Shown: positions 12,501-20,968 of the stretch, one piece after another
Layout of the letters: every line of letters begins with the position of its first letter
How positions within the stretch are numbered: the first letter of the stretch is position 1
NCBI GenBank assembly: GCA_029204225.1
Contig: CM055095.1
Location: forward strand, 61,859,910-61,923,909
Source: Diphasiastrum complanatum
Lineage: Eukaryota; Streptophyta; Lycopodiopsida; Lycopodiales; Lycopodiaceae
Direction: 5' to 3'
Length of the DNA: 64,000 nt
Made by a program: the position numbers and the translations under genes
The notes under the pieces: model-generated
Database searches by the model: none
Told to the model about the DNA's origin: nothing
The model's input: only the letters and a program-made list of their open reading frames with translations

Positions 12501-15500
12501 TGTGAATGTTTCCGCTTCTAGTTCACCTTGAATTCCGACATTTGCTTCTATAGATTCTAGAAACAAAGTCTCTAAAGACCTTGATGTGTAGATCGCCCAA
12601 AAAAGCTCATTAGCATAAATACTTTATTCTACATCACTCGACCAATGAGATTGCCATCTTGGTGGAGCAATAGCACCCTAATCAAAAGGATTGCTCTGTT
12701 GAAATATCATGCCTATTTTGCCCCTTTTGGCTTGTATACTTGTAACTTGCAAGTTGTGCATAAGACATGGGGGTAAAACATTTACTAACATAGTACACCC
12801 CACTTATGCTGATTAGGCAAGTAACGACAAGTAGGTTAAAGACTCATGTGGGGTCTAGAGCTAGAATAAGAAAGAGACCACTTCTATGCATTTCATGCTA
12901 TTTGTGGCCCTAGGCTTGGAGGGGTTTCCACGCCCTCCTACTCTTTCACTAATCATTAAGTTGTTGTGAGCTTTGAATTCTCTCTCTTGTTTTTGTCTTC
13001 TACTCCATACTGGTTTTGTCAAGCTTTCATAGTGTGCTTACTATGTTGTTATGATACTCCATAGCTAGGCCTTGGATTTTGTCATGGTTTGAGTTTTTTG
13101 GAGCAGCCAAGGTTGTAGGAGGGCGCTTTCTATAGGGGGAACTTCAGTGCAAGTACTAAGTGGATCTTGGCCAAGGACTAGGACAGCCATACAAGGGGAT
13201 AGATTAAAATCCAGAAGCTGAGGGTTATTGAGCAAGTGGCTGCATACCCTAGCTGGGTGCAAACCCCAGTTTACCTTCTGTGTTTTATTTATATCCACCT
13301 ATGACTAGTCTTGCAGAGAGCATGCTGAGTGAAGCCAGCCGACTTGATGGCACTAACTTCATTGTTTGGAAATCCAAGATCAAGAACATTCTGAAAGATA
13401 AAAAATGTTGGAAGCTCATGATAGGTGAGGAGCCTGTTCCAACATCAGAACTTGAGCTCAAGGACTATATCAAGAGAGGTGAGAAGGCACACAGAATCAT
13501 TAACATGTCTGTAAGGGATAATGTTATTCCTCTAATCAGGTCAACCCAAGGGCCGAGAGATGTGTGGCACATTCTTTGTGCATTGTATGAAACAGCAAAT
13601 ACAACTAGACTTCTTACTTGAAGAACAAGTTGTATACCCTCGGGATGGAGACGAGGGAAACAGTTACTGATCATCTTACTAAGATTCAAGATCTTAGATA
13701 TCAGCTTTCAGTACTTGGAGAGGCTATTGTTGACAAAGACTTGGTGCCAATAGTTCTGAATAGCTTGTTATACGCTTATCAAAACTTTGTCATGATGATA
13801 TCTGTGACGGACAAAATTCCTACCTATGAAGAGGTACATGGTCTTTTGTTGCATGAGGAGATGAGGAGAGTTAATCTCTCCAAGAGGGAGGATTTCCAAG
13901 AGCATGCCTTTGCTTCTAAGAAGAAGCAGAATCCAGCCAAGGACAAGAAGAAGGGTAAAGCTAAAAACAAAGGAGCACCACAAGCACTTGAGCAAGGAAT
14001 GGAGAACTTGCAAATGTCAGAAGCACAATCCTCCTCTACTACCTCTTCCACACCTCGAAGGAAGAGGAATTGCAATTACTGTGGCAAATATGGTCACTTT
14101 GCTTTTGAGTGCAAGAAGAAGCTTGCAGAGAGCAAAAGAAGGGCACAAAGAAGCAAGGAGGAAATGTTGTAGAGAGTGTTGCAAGAGAGAAGCGGAATGA
14201 CACGAAGCAAGCTGAGCTATTTTCTGTTGCATTGGCCTCACAAGCTACATCAGGTGGTTGGTACATTGACTCGGGTGCTTCAAAGCACATGACCCCTCAT
14301 AGGGATTGGTTTGATACCTCTGTGGGGATTGGTGATGGACAAGAAGTGTGCCTAGGTGGCAACTCAACACACAAGGGAAAGGGCATAATTCCTATAAAGC
14401 TTCCATAAGGATAAGTCAAAGTCATTAAGAATGTCTTATATGTACAAAAAATTCAACAAAATATGAAAGTAAAATTTTATGCTACTTCTTGTCTTGTATT
14501 GGATTTGAGTGATAACATGAAGGTTGTGGCCAAAGGATTGCAAGACAAGTTCTACAATTCTATCCCTAGTCAGCATGCTTATACAACAAAAGGAGGTGAT
14601 GTGGATAGGTTGTGGCACGAGAGATGACTTCTCGCGCAAGATTTGGATTTATTTCTTGAAACAAAAATCTGAAGAATTCAAGTACTTACTACCTCTTCCA
14701 CACCTCGAAGGAAGGGGAATTGCAATTACTATGGCAAATATGGTCACTTTGCTTTTGAGTGCAAGAAGAAGCTTGCAGAGAGCAAAAGAAGGGCACAAAG
14801 AAGCAAGGAGGAAATGTTATAAAGAGTGTTGCAAGAGAGAAGCGGAATGACACGAAGCAAGCTGAGCTATTTTCTGTTGCATTGGCCTCACAAGCTACAT
14901 CAAGTGGTTGGTACATTGACTCGGGTGCTTCAAAGCACATGACCCCTCATGGGGGGGGGGAGGATACCTTTGTGGGGATTGGTGATGGACAAGAAGTGTG
15001 CCTAGGTGGCAACTCAACACACAAGGTCAAGGGATATTTCCTATAAAGCTTCCATAAGGATAAGTCAAAGTCATTAGGAATGTCTTATATGTACCAGGAC
15101 TTGCTAAAAATTCAACAAAATATGAATGTATATTTTGATGCTACTTCTTGTCTTGTATTGGATTTGAGTGATAATATAAAGGTTGTGGCCAAAGGATTGC
15201 AGGACAAGTTCTACAATTCTATCCCTAGTCAGCATGCTTATACAACAAAAGGAAGTGATGTGGATAGGTTGTGGATGAGAGATGACTTCTCGCTCAAGGT
15301 TTGGATTTATTTCTTGAAACAAAAATCTGAAGCATTCAAGTACTTTCTGCATTTCAACGCTTTGGTAGAAAAGCAATCAGGAAAGAAGATAAAGGTGGTC
15401 AGGGTAGAGAGTATATTAGGACGGGATTTGTGGAATTCTTCAAGGCTAACGGAATCAAAAGACAATTTACAACTCCCCATACCCCTCAGCAAAACGGCGT

Positions 15501-18399
15501 AGCTGAGAGAAAGAACCAAACTATAGTGGAGTGTGCAAGGTGCATGCTCAAGGCAAAGGAGTTGCCCAAGTCTTTTTGGGGCGAGGCAATGCACACAACG
15601 GTGTTTCTGTTGAATAGAAGTCCAACTAAAGCTATGAAAGGCAAGACTCCAAAAGAGGCATTTAGCCGCATTAAGCCCAAGGTGGGCGCTTTGCGAGTGT
15701 TTGGTTGTACGGCATATGCCCATATTCCCAAGGATGACAGGAAGAAGCTGGATGCAAAATCAGCAAAATGTATTTTCTTGCGATACAGTAAGGAAAGCAA
15801 AGCCTTTACGATCTTACTAGCAGGAAGAGGATCATAAGTCGAAATGTGATCTTTGAAGGGGATCAAACACCTCCTATGGAGGAACATGAGAAGTAGGGTA
15901 CAAGTAAGTTTGTGCCAATTCTTGATAATCCACACACACATATTGAGGAGTCTCAAGATGATCATATGAGTGATCAAGAGGAAGAATGGTGTGAGCTTTG
16001 AGTTCTCTCTCTTGCTTTTGTCTTCTACTCCATAGCTGGTCCTTTCAAGCTTTCATAGTGTGCTTACTATGTTGTTATGATACTCCATAGCTAGGCCTTG
16101 GATTTTGTCATGCTCATGCCTTGTTAGGATGTGAACTCTAAGGGAAGGTTCCTTTCAAAAATTAGACCCACAAAACGTAGATTTGACTTGCAGGTGAATC
16201 TATCCTTGGACTTTACTCAATCTTTACTAACATCAATTCACTTCCAAAGAGATAATAAAAATATTGGACCAAATCAATCACATCAATCATCCACATGAAG
16301 ATGTGATGAGAGGTCATAGAATTACCCATTTCCAAAAGTGGAACACAGACAATTAGATCCATCATCCTTGAAAGTTCTAGAAACCTTATCCAACTTGTCA
16401 TGAGGTAACTAGCAACTACAACAATTGTGGTAAATTTGATGCCTTCAAGTGTTGAAAGAAACATCTTGATCAAAAAAAATTTAACAAAAGGCAATCTAGA
16501 AACTATCTTGAGATAATCACTATTAATAAGGGTAAAGAGCAAGTGAGCTATTTTGATGTTTCCACTATTGCTTTACAAGCATTTGAACATGAGAGCGATA
16601 AGTATATTGATTGTGGTGCCTCAAAACATATGACATCATCGAAATTGGTTTGTATGCTTACTAAGCATAATCATAGTCAAAACATATGTTAAAGAAAAAA
16701 TTTCAAATGAAGTAAAAGGGCATAGTAAAACTCCTCTTGACATGCCTAATGGAGAAATTAGACAAGTAAAGGATGTCATATGCACCCAATCTAGCTAGTA
16801 GCTACAACTTCAATTATTGTTGGAATGCTTACAAATTAAAACATAAAGGTGTAGTTTAATGAAAGAAACTAGATGCTTTGTGAAAGATGCACTAATATAT
16901 ACAAGGTGGTGGAAATCAAAGGCATTGAAAAGGGAAAATAATAACATATTTCCAAAATAAAGGGATGTGCACTCCTATTGTGGAGCCATAGGGAACATAT
17001 TAGCATGATAGATTTGGGCATTTGAATTATCAAAATCTATAAACTTTAAAAAGATATGGTTGTAGGTTAGCAATCCATAGGCAACGATTTTCCAAGGGCA
17101 AGGAGGCAAAAGGCATCTTAGAATCTGTACATGCACCATGCGACTACACACGCACGAGCACACACACACACACAAATTAGCTACTCAATTTTCCAAAACT
17201 TGTATCTAAGACATATTTCAAAAAAATGTAACTCACTAAAATACAATACTTCCAAGATATGAGTTTATCCAAAACAATTGATAAACATCTTCTCTTCCAT
17301 GTGCAATTTGTAAAAATGAATGAAAACGCTAGATTTGTGATAAGATTGAATATCTACTCTGTAGATCCATGAAATTTTACATTGGACATAAATGTGCAAT
17401 TTGTAAAAATGAATCAAAATAACAAATTTGCGATAAGATCAAATACCTGCTCTCTAAATCCATGAAATTTTACATTGGAGCCAGCTTTCAACCAAATACC
17501 CAATTGATAACCCTTTGGCACACGCATCCAATTCAATTTAGAGATGTCTGCTTTTGAGACTTCCACGACCTTTCCGCCGCCAGCTTTTTTCCATACGAAA
17601 CCCCCTGAGTGGATTTTTAGGTGGCCAGGATTCTGTCATGCGGACAACAATCAAGTACGATCATCGAGGAGAAAGAACAACATATCTATAAGTTAAAAAA
17701 TAAGTAATGTAACCATCGACATTTCAAAATTTTATCACCGTGTAAAAGATATTTGAAACTAATTGCATGTAGTTGATTGTTAAAAAGGATACATAAAATC
17801 TACCTTCATACCATGTTTCACATGACAACATGACTTCAAAACTATTGTTTACAAACACAAAAAATATGGCATACATGAGTAATTGCACATGAACATACTT
17901 GAAATATCTTCTATATTTTTATGGTTGACATTGGAAGAATTTGACAAACTCACTATATCAATAAGATGGTATTGAAAACTATACTTTTATCGATCACAAT
18001 TGAGAAACTCACTAATATAGGAGCTACAGCATTTAAGTTTTATGTTTTGAAAAGAATGAGGATGAAGACACGACATGCATGGACATCCTCTTGGCCCCTT
18101 GAGACATGATTCGCATTTTATCTCTGGTGACCTGGATACTTGATTCGCAAGGCCACATTTGGTCATTGAAAATTTAGAACATTTGACCTAGATTCACCCC
18201 AAATATTTGAAAAAGGATGCGAGTTTAGGGTTGTAGAAAAGTATATACTATGTTCAAGCATACGACTTCTCCATGCAACATGTTAAAGAATACAGTAGAA
18301 TATAGTGGCATAGAGTATGAGTAAACCACATAGGGTCATGGTATTCCCTTGACAAAAACCATCCTTCTACGAGACATTTGTGTGCTTATTTGATTATGA

Positions 18400-18476
<77 letters not shown>

Positions 18477-19450
18477 CTTATGTATCAAAGCACTTTTTTG
18501 CAGTGCAAAAAGGGAGAGCTAGCTTGCCTACACACCATATGTTCTTCTAAAATAGGGTGTTGAAAAGCACAGCCTCTTTGGCTGATTTTTTGCTCCTCTT
18601 TGCAGAAGTTATCTTTTCTCTTTTTTCTTCCATGAAGTTGCCAAGCATATCACCCTTGGTGTCAAATTTTAGATAAAACTCCGTCTCCTTCGATTGGGGG
18701 CGCAAGCAATCAAGATTGCTATTCTGAGCAGTATCTCGAAAAGAATTCAGGCTGATAGTGCAATTCATTTTAAAATTCCAAAATGCTAGATTTTCTTCAA
18801 AATTTCTCATGAAATTGATGTTGGTTTACAGCTAATAAAGCCACATACAATCCACAGCTTGCCTAGAGCTTAACGTTCACTTGATTCTGAAGATTAGGGT
18901 TTTTGCTAAGGTGTTAGTATTTTACTAGTGCTGCCACTTGGCCAAATCCATATCAACAAAAATCAACGTGCATAGTTGATACTTCTTCATTTCAGTCTAT
19001 GTATCTAAAAAAATGTGTCACGTTAAGCCTAAAGCAACTAAAATCCTGGCACGTGAAGGCAAGTAAACTTCCAACCGAGTGAGTCAAACGTTGGATGTCA
19101 TGACTGGCCTATCTATGTTTTCTAAAAGTGTTAGCCCGCAATGTCAAAGGCAGACAAATATAGCTTCGGAAAATAAGATAAAGCTGACAAACAGAGGATC
19201 GTGAAAAGCTTGCCAATAGTAAAAAACTATGAAGAACTATTTGAAGCTACGTACCACGTCGTTTGTGACGTTGAAGCCGCTGTAATAAGCAAAAGCTATG
19301 TCTTGGAAGTTGAACTCGAGGCAATTTTATTCATAGGTTCCAATCAAAAAAAGAAACACACACACACACGAAAAACAAGTGAGAACTTACCATGCCGCCA
19401 CGGCCGCCAAGCAAAATATTGCCGAATTGCTGCATCGCCACCTCCCCCAT
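472..19450 (-). CDS. SSRP1: FACT complex subunit SSRP1, 5' part of a six-exon-plus gene (partial)
   Basis: SSRP1 pairs with SPT16 to form FACT, the nuclear histone chaperone that opens and rebuilds nucleosomes for transcription and replication. Joining exons 19391-19450, 17447-17632, 7330-7435, 6954-7090, 713-796 and 472-566 gives about 222 residues in one frame, all with GT-AG introns. Seen motifs match the plant SSRP1 N-terminal and first PH-like regions: [91 protein letters not shown] and MADVGPSG. Plant SSRP1 is about 640 residues (family knowledge), so roughly two thirds, including the HMG box, lies beyond the left edge. Exons are clean while introns 2 and 4 are packed with transposons. 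No internal stop is seen, so it is probably functional; the downstream part is not visible. Confidence 0.93.
713..796 (-). CDS. SSRP1: SSRP1 exon 5
   Basis: An 84-bp phase-0 exon (acceptor CCACAG|AAAG, donor CTCAG|GTTACA) encodes [13 protein letters not shown] through EERPSAQ, the start of the middle PH-like domain. It is separated from exon 4 by a 6.2-kb intron that contains Copia-1. Confidence 0.93.
797..1575. other. SSRP1 intron 4, part left of Copia-1
   Basis: AT-rich intron sequence. An open frame on the minus strand at 1258-1500 has no recognisable motif and is not called. A hairpin-forming segment is listed separately at 1061-1125. Confidence 0.55.
1061..1125. repeat. Nested inverted repeat (hairpin)
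   Basis: CAGTTCGAACC at 1061-1071 is the exact reverse complement of GGTTCGAACTG at 1115-1125. Inside it, CGATTCAA pairs with TTGAATCG. It is possibly the remnant of a small inverted-repeat transposon. Confidence 0.6.
1576..1971 (+). repeat. 5' LTR of Copia-1
   Basis: It starts TGTTAGAATTAATGG and ends CTAACA, directly followed by the primer-binding site. A TATA-like CTATAAGAG lies about 240 bp in. The first 242 bp recur at 5517-5749. Confidence 0.9.
1972..1989 (+). promoter_or_regulatory. Primer-binding site of Copia-1 (initiator Met tRNA type)
   Basis: TGGTATCAGAGC abuts the LTR end. This is the standard plant copia primer-binding site, complementary to the 3' end of initiator methionine tRNA. 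Confidence 0.9.
2130..2152 (+). repeat. tRNA 5'-half-like segment (A-box)
   Basis: GGGCGGATAGCTCAGTGG then TAGAG reads like the 5' acceptor arm plus D-arm of a tRNA, with a good A-box (TAGCTCAGTGG). No B-box or 3' half follows; the sequence passes straight into the gag zinc-knuckle codons. It is probably a tRNA or SINE scrap at a deletion junction. Confidence 0.55.
2144..5522 (+). pseudogene. Copia-1 pol (zinc knuckle, protease, integrase, RT, RNase H), disrupted
   Basis: The frame from 2144 shows a gag CCHC knuckle ([14 protein letters not shown]), protease DSGATQHMT, the pre-integrase HHCC region, integrase core ([24 protein letters not shown]) and the RT start ([26 protein letters not shown]). 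A frameshift near 4250 moves the frame. RT then continues to 4590 ([35 protein letters not shown]), where a TGA interrupts. RNase H runs to 5522 ([31 protein letters not shown]). One frameshift and one stop in otherwise well-kept coding suggest moderate age. Gag proper is missing. Confidence 0.92.
5517..5749 (+). repeat. 3' LTR of Copia-1, truncated
   Basis: It follows the polypurine tract ATTAAGGGGGAG. It matches the first part of the 5' LTR up to CTATAAGAG, then similarity stops abruptly. No target duplication can be checked because the end is lost. Confidence 0.88.
5750..6953. other. SSRP1 intron 4, part right of Copia-1
   Basis: No gene, RNA or recognisable repeat is seen. The overlapping open frames at 6299-6645 lack motifs and sit inside the intron. 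Confidence 0.5.
6954..7090 (-). CDS. SSRP1: SSRP1 exon 4
   Basis: A 137-bp exon between acceptor TGGCAG|GAAAC and donor AACGAG|GTAAAA. It encodes (G)[16 protein letters not shown] through DDTTSANE. This is the most conserved part of the N-terminal SSRP1 domain, and the phase fits exons 3 and 5 exactly. Confidence 0.94.
7330..7435 (-). CDS. SSRP1: SSRP1 exon 3
   Basis: A 106-bp exon between acceptor TTTTGCAG|GAC and donor GGAAG|GTAAGC. It encodes [14 protein letters not shown] through [10 protein letters not shown] and leaves one base for the next glycine codon. Similarity to SSRP1 is clear (LSVSG-NWGE-DL core). Confidence 0.93.
7747..8133 (+). repeat. Copia-type LTR (5' LTR of a chimeric or truncated element)
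   Basis: A TGTTAAAGTTAATG start and a TTTCTAACA end, directly followed by a perfect primer-binding core. It shares short blocks with the Copia-1 LTR (GCCTGCGTGC, GCCTATAAG) but is a different family. No second LTR is found before the next element, so the 3' half is lost or was replaced. Confidence 0.75.
8134..8151 (+). promoter_or_regulatory. Primer-binding site
   Basis: TGGTATCAGAGCGTGGTT abuts the LTR end at 8133; initiator Met tRNA type. Confidence 0.85.
8152..8912 (+). other. Leader-like sequence between LTR and captured gene fragment
   Basis: No gag, protease or other copia motif is seen. Open frames on the minus strand (8319-8645, 8664-9248) have no recognisable domain and are treated as chance. 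The sequence is less AT-rich than the flanking intron. Confidence 0.45.
8913..9305 (+). pseudogene. RCC1-repeat (regulator of chromosome condensation) family gene fragment
   Basis: The frame encodes [49 protein letters not shown] and [16 protein letters not shown]. These are RCC1/UVR8-type beta-propeller blades with the DGRLYTWG and GWHC signatures. Only about two blades remain, against seven in a whole protein. The C-terminal match is damaged (the family has VDxxGRxYAWGGNEYGQ here) and a stop follows. No introns are visible, and it sits behind a copia LTR, primer-binding site and leader inside SSRP1 intron 2. It is most likely a captured or retrocopied host-gene fragment rather than a gene. 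Which RCC1 paralogue it came from cannot be told. Confidence 0.75.
9497..9858 (+). repeat. Left arm of long inverted repeat
   Basis: It pairs with 11292-11610. It contains a 33-bp palindrome at 9548-9580 (two CGTTTCATACGCGTTT arms around one base) and a poly-T run. The weak frame at 9636-9905 ([15 protein letters not shown]) is unrecognised. Confidence 0.7.
9870..10033 (+). repeat. Second, direct partial copy of the left arm
   Basis: It repeats the segment starting at GATGTCATAGA with small indels, down to ATTGATACTATCATG. It lies immediately after the left arm. Confidence 0.8.
10032..10081. repeat. Two GC-rich palindromes
   Basis: GGTCCCGCGG (10032-10041) pairs with CCGCGGGACC (10051-10060). 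ATGGTACCGCGGTACCAT (10064-10081) is self-complementary. They stand out in AT-rich surroundings. Confidence 0.8.
10380..10682 (+). pseudogene. BED-type zinc finger N-terminus of a hAT-family transposase, truncated
   Basis: From the ATG at 10380 the frame encodes about 100 residues. An early DLWDEVD segment precedes [20 protein letters not shown] with GHL and a later APC. This is the C-x2-C...H...C pattern of the BED finger in plant hAT transposases (family knowledge). The hAT catalytic and dimerisation domains are absent and the frame ends in unrelated sequence. The local GC content is clearly higher than in the flanks. Without the catalytic part it cannot transpose. Confidence 0.6.
10906..11069. 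repeat. Near-perfect 164-bp palindrome
   Basis: The two 82-base arms are exact reverse complements apart from one T-T opposition next to the centre (10986/10989). The outer end of each arm reads TTAAAGGGGAGTGTTAGAG outward, which resembles a polypurine tract joined to an LTR start. A direct repeat of about 50 bp (GCATGGGTTTAAA to GCCTAGGCAATGGGCA) also flanks the palindrome at about 10844 and 11077. Confidence 0.92.
11292..11610 (-). repeat. Right arm of long inverted repeat
   Basis: Reverse complement of 9497-9858 with scattered substitutions and indels, including the A-run at 11485-11501 matching the T-run of the left arm. Confidence 0.7.
11611..12692. other. Intergenic part of SSRP1 intron 2; possible solo LTR end
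   Basis: No coding motif is seen. A TATAAATA at 12325-12332 followed about 210 bp later by a TTCCGACA end at 12541 could be the right part of a solo LTR on the plus strand, but no partner copy or primer-binding site is present. Confidence 0.35.
12698..13084 (+). repeat. 5' LTR of Copia-2
   Basis: It begins TGTTGAAATATCATG and ends TTTTGTCA. The last 120 bp (from TGTGAGCTTTGA) recur at 15990-16110. A typical primer-binding core is not seen; the sequence after the LTR is TGGTTTGAG. Confidence 0.8.
13301..14172 (+). pseudogene. Copia-2 gag
   Basis: The frame from ATG 13301 encodes [17 protein letters not shown] and [13 protein letters not shown], a UBN2/DUF4219-type copia gag. It stops at 13621. 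After a frameshift it continues from 13618 ([33 protein letters not shown]) to the CCHC knuckle [14 protein letters not shown] near 14070 and ends at 14172. The knuckle is nearly identical to that of Copia-1, so the two families are related. Confidence 0.85.
14040..15344 (+). repeat. 650-bp tandem duplication inside Copia-2
   Basis: Copy 1 (14040-14689) and copy 2 (14690-15344) both run from the gag zinc knuckle through protease ([11 protein letters not shown] at about 14265 and 14915) to the start of integrase (FLKQKSE). Copy 2 carries a G-run around 14951-14960 that breaks the protease region. The two copies differ only at scattered bases. Confidence 0.88.
15345..15989 (+). pseudogene. Copia-2 integrase C-terminal half
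   Basis: It encodes [40 protein letters not shown] and [18 protein letters not shown], the end of the integrase core plus the C-terminal region. It shifts frame near 15790 and runs straight into the LTR fragment at about 15990. No RT or RNase H motif follows. Confidence 0.88.
15990..16110 (+). repeat. 3' LTR of Copia-2, last 120 bp only
   Basis: It matches 12966-13084 with a few changes and ends TTTTGTCA, followed by the second TGCTC duplication. Confidence 0.85.
16410..16960 (+). pseudogene. Copia gag zinc knuckle and protease fragment
   Basis: A decayed zinc knuckle ([11 protein letters not shown] then stop) is followed by protease-like [13 protein letters not shown], where the usual active-site Ser is Cys. 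Downstream, [20 protein letters not shown] resembles the protease flap region. Many stops and frameshifts; no LTR found. Confidence 0.65.
17301..17479. repeat. 93-bp tandem duplication of the SSRP1 exon 2 donor region
   Basis: The segment from GTGCAATTTGTAAAAATGAAT to CATGAAATTTTACATTGGA occurs at 17301-17386 and again at 17394-17479. The second copy holds the real exon 2 end and donor. In the first, intronic copy the donor GAGCAG|GT has become GAGTAGAT, so it should be inactive. Confidence 0.85.
17447..17632 (-). CDS. SSRP1: SSRP1 exon 2
   Basis: This 186-bp, phase-0 exon runs from acceptor ACAG|AATCC to donor GAGCAG|GTATTT. It encodes [11 protein letters not shown] through VKFHGFREQ, matching the N-terminal dimerisation domain of plant SSRP1. 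Its 3' end and donor are duplicated in tandem just downstream (see the repeat at 17301-17479). Confidence 0.92.
17633..19390. other. SSRP1 intron 1
   Basis: No transposon coding or RNA gene recognised. It holds a (CT)n tract at 18403-18473. An open frame at 18547-18810 on the minus strand has no motif. Confidence 0.6.
18403..18473 (+). repeat. (CT)n microsatellite, about 35 units
   Basis: Uninterrupted CT dinucleotides. The Leu-Ser open frame across it is an artefact of the repeat. Confidence 0.98.
19391..19450 (-). CDS. SSRP1: SSRP1 exon 1 (start codon exon)
   Basis: Twenty codons begin at the ATG on 19450-19448 and end at a consensus donor (ATG|GTAAG). The product [20 protein letters not shown] resembles the short SSRP1 leader that precedes the NPG motif, including the LxGRGG signature. 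A second in-frame Met at residue 6 is an alternative start. Phase 0 at the 3' end. Confidence 0.85.
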
Positions 19451-19714
19451 TATCGCCAAACGAAGAATCGACCCTTTACTACTCTGCTCTCTCCTTTCTC
19501 TTCTCTTTACTCTCTCCTTATTTCTCTTCTCCTCTCTTTTCTGCTTCTTTCTCTTCCGTTTGGGCTACAGTTTCTTCAAATACAAAACTTTCTGTCTCGC
19601 GCGGGCCTGCCCTCTTTCCCGCTCTTGATGAGGCGCGCGCGCCCCCCCCCCCCCCCCCCCCAAGGGCACAAGGCCCATCCATGGTCTTTTGTCATACCAC
19701 CATATCCCTACTTT
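19451..19714 (-). promoter_or_regulatory. SSRP1 5' UTR and proximal promoter region
   Basis: Read on the minus strand, the ATG is preceded by a long GA-rich purine stretch typical of plant 5' UTRs. Further up is a CG-rich spot with a run of about 18 C on the plus strand (19641-19660). No clear TATA box is seen. Only about 265 bp separate the ATG from the 3' end of a non-LTR insertion, so the core promoter must be short or the insertion lies inside it. Confidence 0.45.
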
Positions 19715-20845
19715 TATTAAAAATAATGGGAAAACCCATGATCAAACAAGAAGATTAAAGTATTTAAAATAATACCGAAGAACGGCAAAAATGAATTAAA
19801 TTATCCAAAAGCTAAGTAAAGCTTAGAATAGTATATTTAAAACTAATTGTCCGATGTAAATTAGTAACTAAAAAGTAAGCTAATTACTCAAAACCAACTG
19901 CCTTATGTAAATCACTAACTAAAATAGAACCAGTAATAGGCAATGCAGAAAGCTTTGAAGCAGCCGCTCCTGCAAACTGAGCCCGTCGAAGAATTGAAAC
20001 CGCTTGTGAACGTTGTAATGCTATAGAAATACGCTGACGGTAGAAAGAAACAATGACGGAAGGTAAGGTAATGCTTTGTCCCTGGCGTTTCACCATAAGC
20101 TCCGCACATAAACATAAAAAATCATTAAATTTCTTGTGAAGACAACCGTATGTTTCCAAGGCAAAGGGGATGAAATCTTCACCGGGTGCAAGATCATTAT
20201 AATCTCTTTCCTTTTCTTGAACTGCGTGAGATGCAGCGGCCCCTTGCGTGGTGGAAGAATGATGAAGGAGGTCCTGACAAGAGGGATCAACAATTGCAAC
20301 ATCTCCTAGAGTACGAATTCCATCACGGGAAAGAACAAGGTCAACTCGTCGTCGAGTAGATTCCTTGGTAAAATGTGTGTTTGTTCTCAAACAACATGAA
20401 AACCACTATGATGAGCAATAGTAGCAATGGCATCACGAATGGAATCATGTGAAACAATACGTTCTCCACCTGAGGGACACCGCATAAGATGAGTACCCAA
20501 GAAATCCAACACATGCCCACATGAACACTTAGAGATACCAATTAATATTGGATGTGGAAGTCCCAATCTGGTTTGAAGGGCAGTTATAAACAAGTCATTG
20601 TTGACTCGCAATAGTGGAAGAACTGGACGTGCAACCAGCCAAGCCCCTGCACCTAGACCAGCACAAGAAAGAAGATGAGCTCGAACTGCATCAGAAGGTG
20701 AATCTTTGATAGGTTGACCGAAGGAATAAGAGTGAAGATACTCCATAATAGTCTTCTGAAAAATCCGTTGCTGATTTGTCACCAAAGATTCAAAGGGAGG
20801 CACAAAGGCTGTACAAAGTGAGAGTTTTTGGGCTCTGCCATACAT
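19715..20845 (-). pseudogene. 5'-truncated copy of the non-LTR retrotransposon (C-terminal part)
   Basis: Minus-strand frames 20845-20387 and 20390-19884 match the last third of the element at 29038-31807. Shared features are the LLSCAGLGAGAWLVARPVLP block, the Cys-His motif (CSCGH...GTHLMRCPSG) and the endonuclease-like RRRVDLVLSRDGIRTLGDV, followed by FIPFALETYGCLHKKFNDFL. The reading frame shifts once near 20390. Upstream RT is absent; 5' truncation is typical of target-primed reverse transcription. The 3' end (TTTTAATAAAAG tail on the minus strand) lies 265 bp upstream of the SSRP1 start codon. Confidence 0.85.
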
Positions 20846-20968
20846 GCATGACAGGGATTCTGAAGGACATTTTTGTGTTGGCTTGACTTGTCCTTCCCAG
20901 GGTCTGGGTGGGACAAAGTAGCTTTTGTATTTCTTATTTTATTAATATATTTATTTATTTATTTTTCG

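Larger units (their letters stand above)
12698..16110 (+). mobile_element. Copia-2: deletion derivative of a Ty1/copia element with target duplication
   Basis: The 5-bp target duplication TGCTC lies at 12693-12697 and 16111-16115. The element holds a 5' LTR, leader, gag, protease region, a 650-bp internal tandem duplication, and the integrase C-terminal half. It then joins directly to the last 120 bp of the 3' LTR. RT, RNase H and the start of the 3' LTR are gone in one deletion. It is inserted antisense in SSRP1 intron 2 and cannot be autonomous. Confidence 0.88.

Noticed and set aside
18378-18563. Leu-Ser repeat open frames over CT/GA tracts (also 22849-23061, 40185-40554 and 42158-42504)
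   Set aside because: Dinucleotide repeats have no stop codons in any frame, so these frames are artefacts of the microsatellites.
19201-19758. Plus-strand 185-residue frame across the SSRP1 start region
   Set aside because: It overlaps SSRP1 exon 1 on the other strand and is rich in low-complexity Leu/Ser/Pro from CT- and C-rich DNA.
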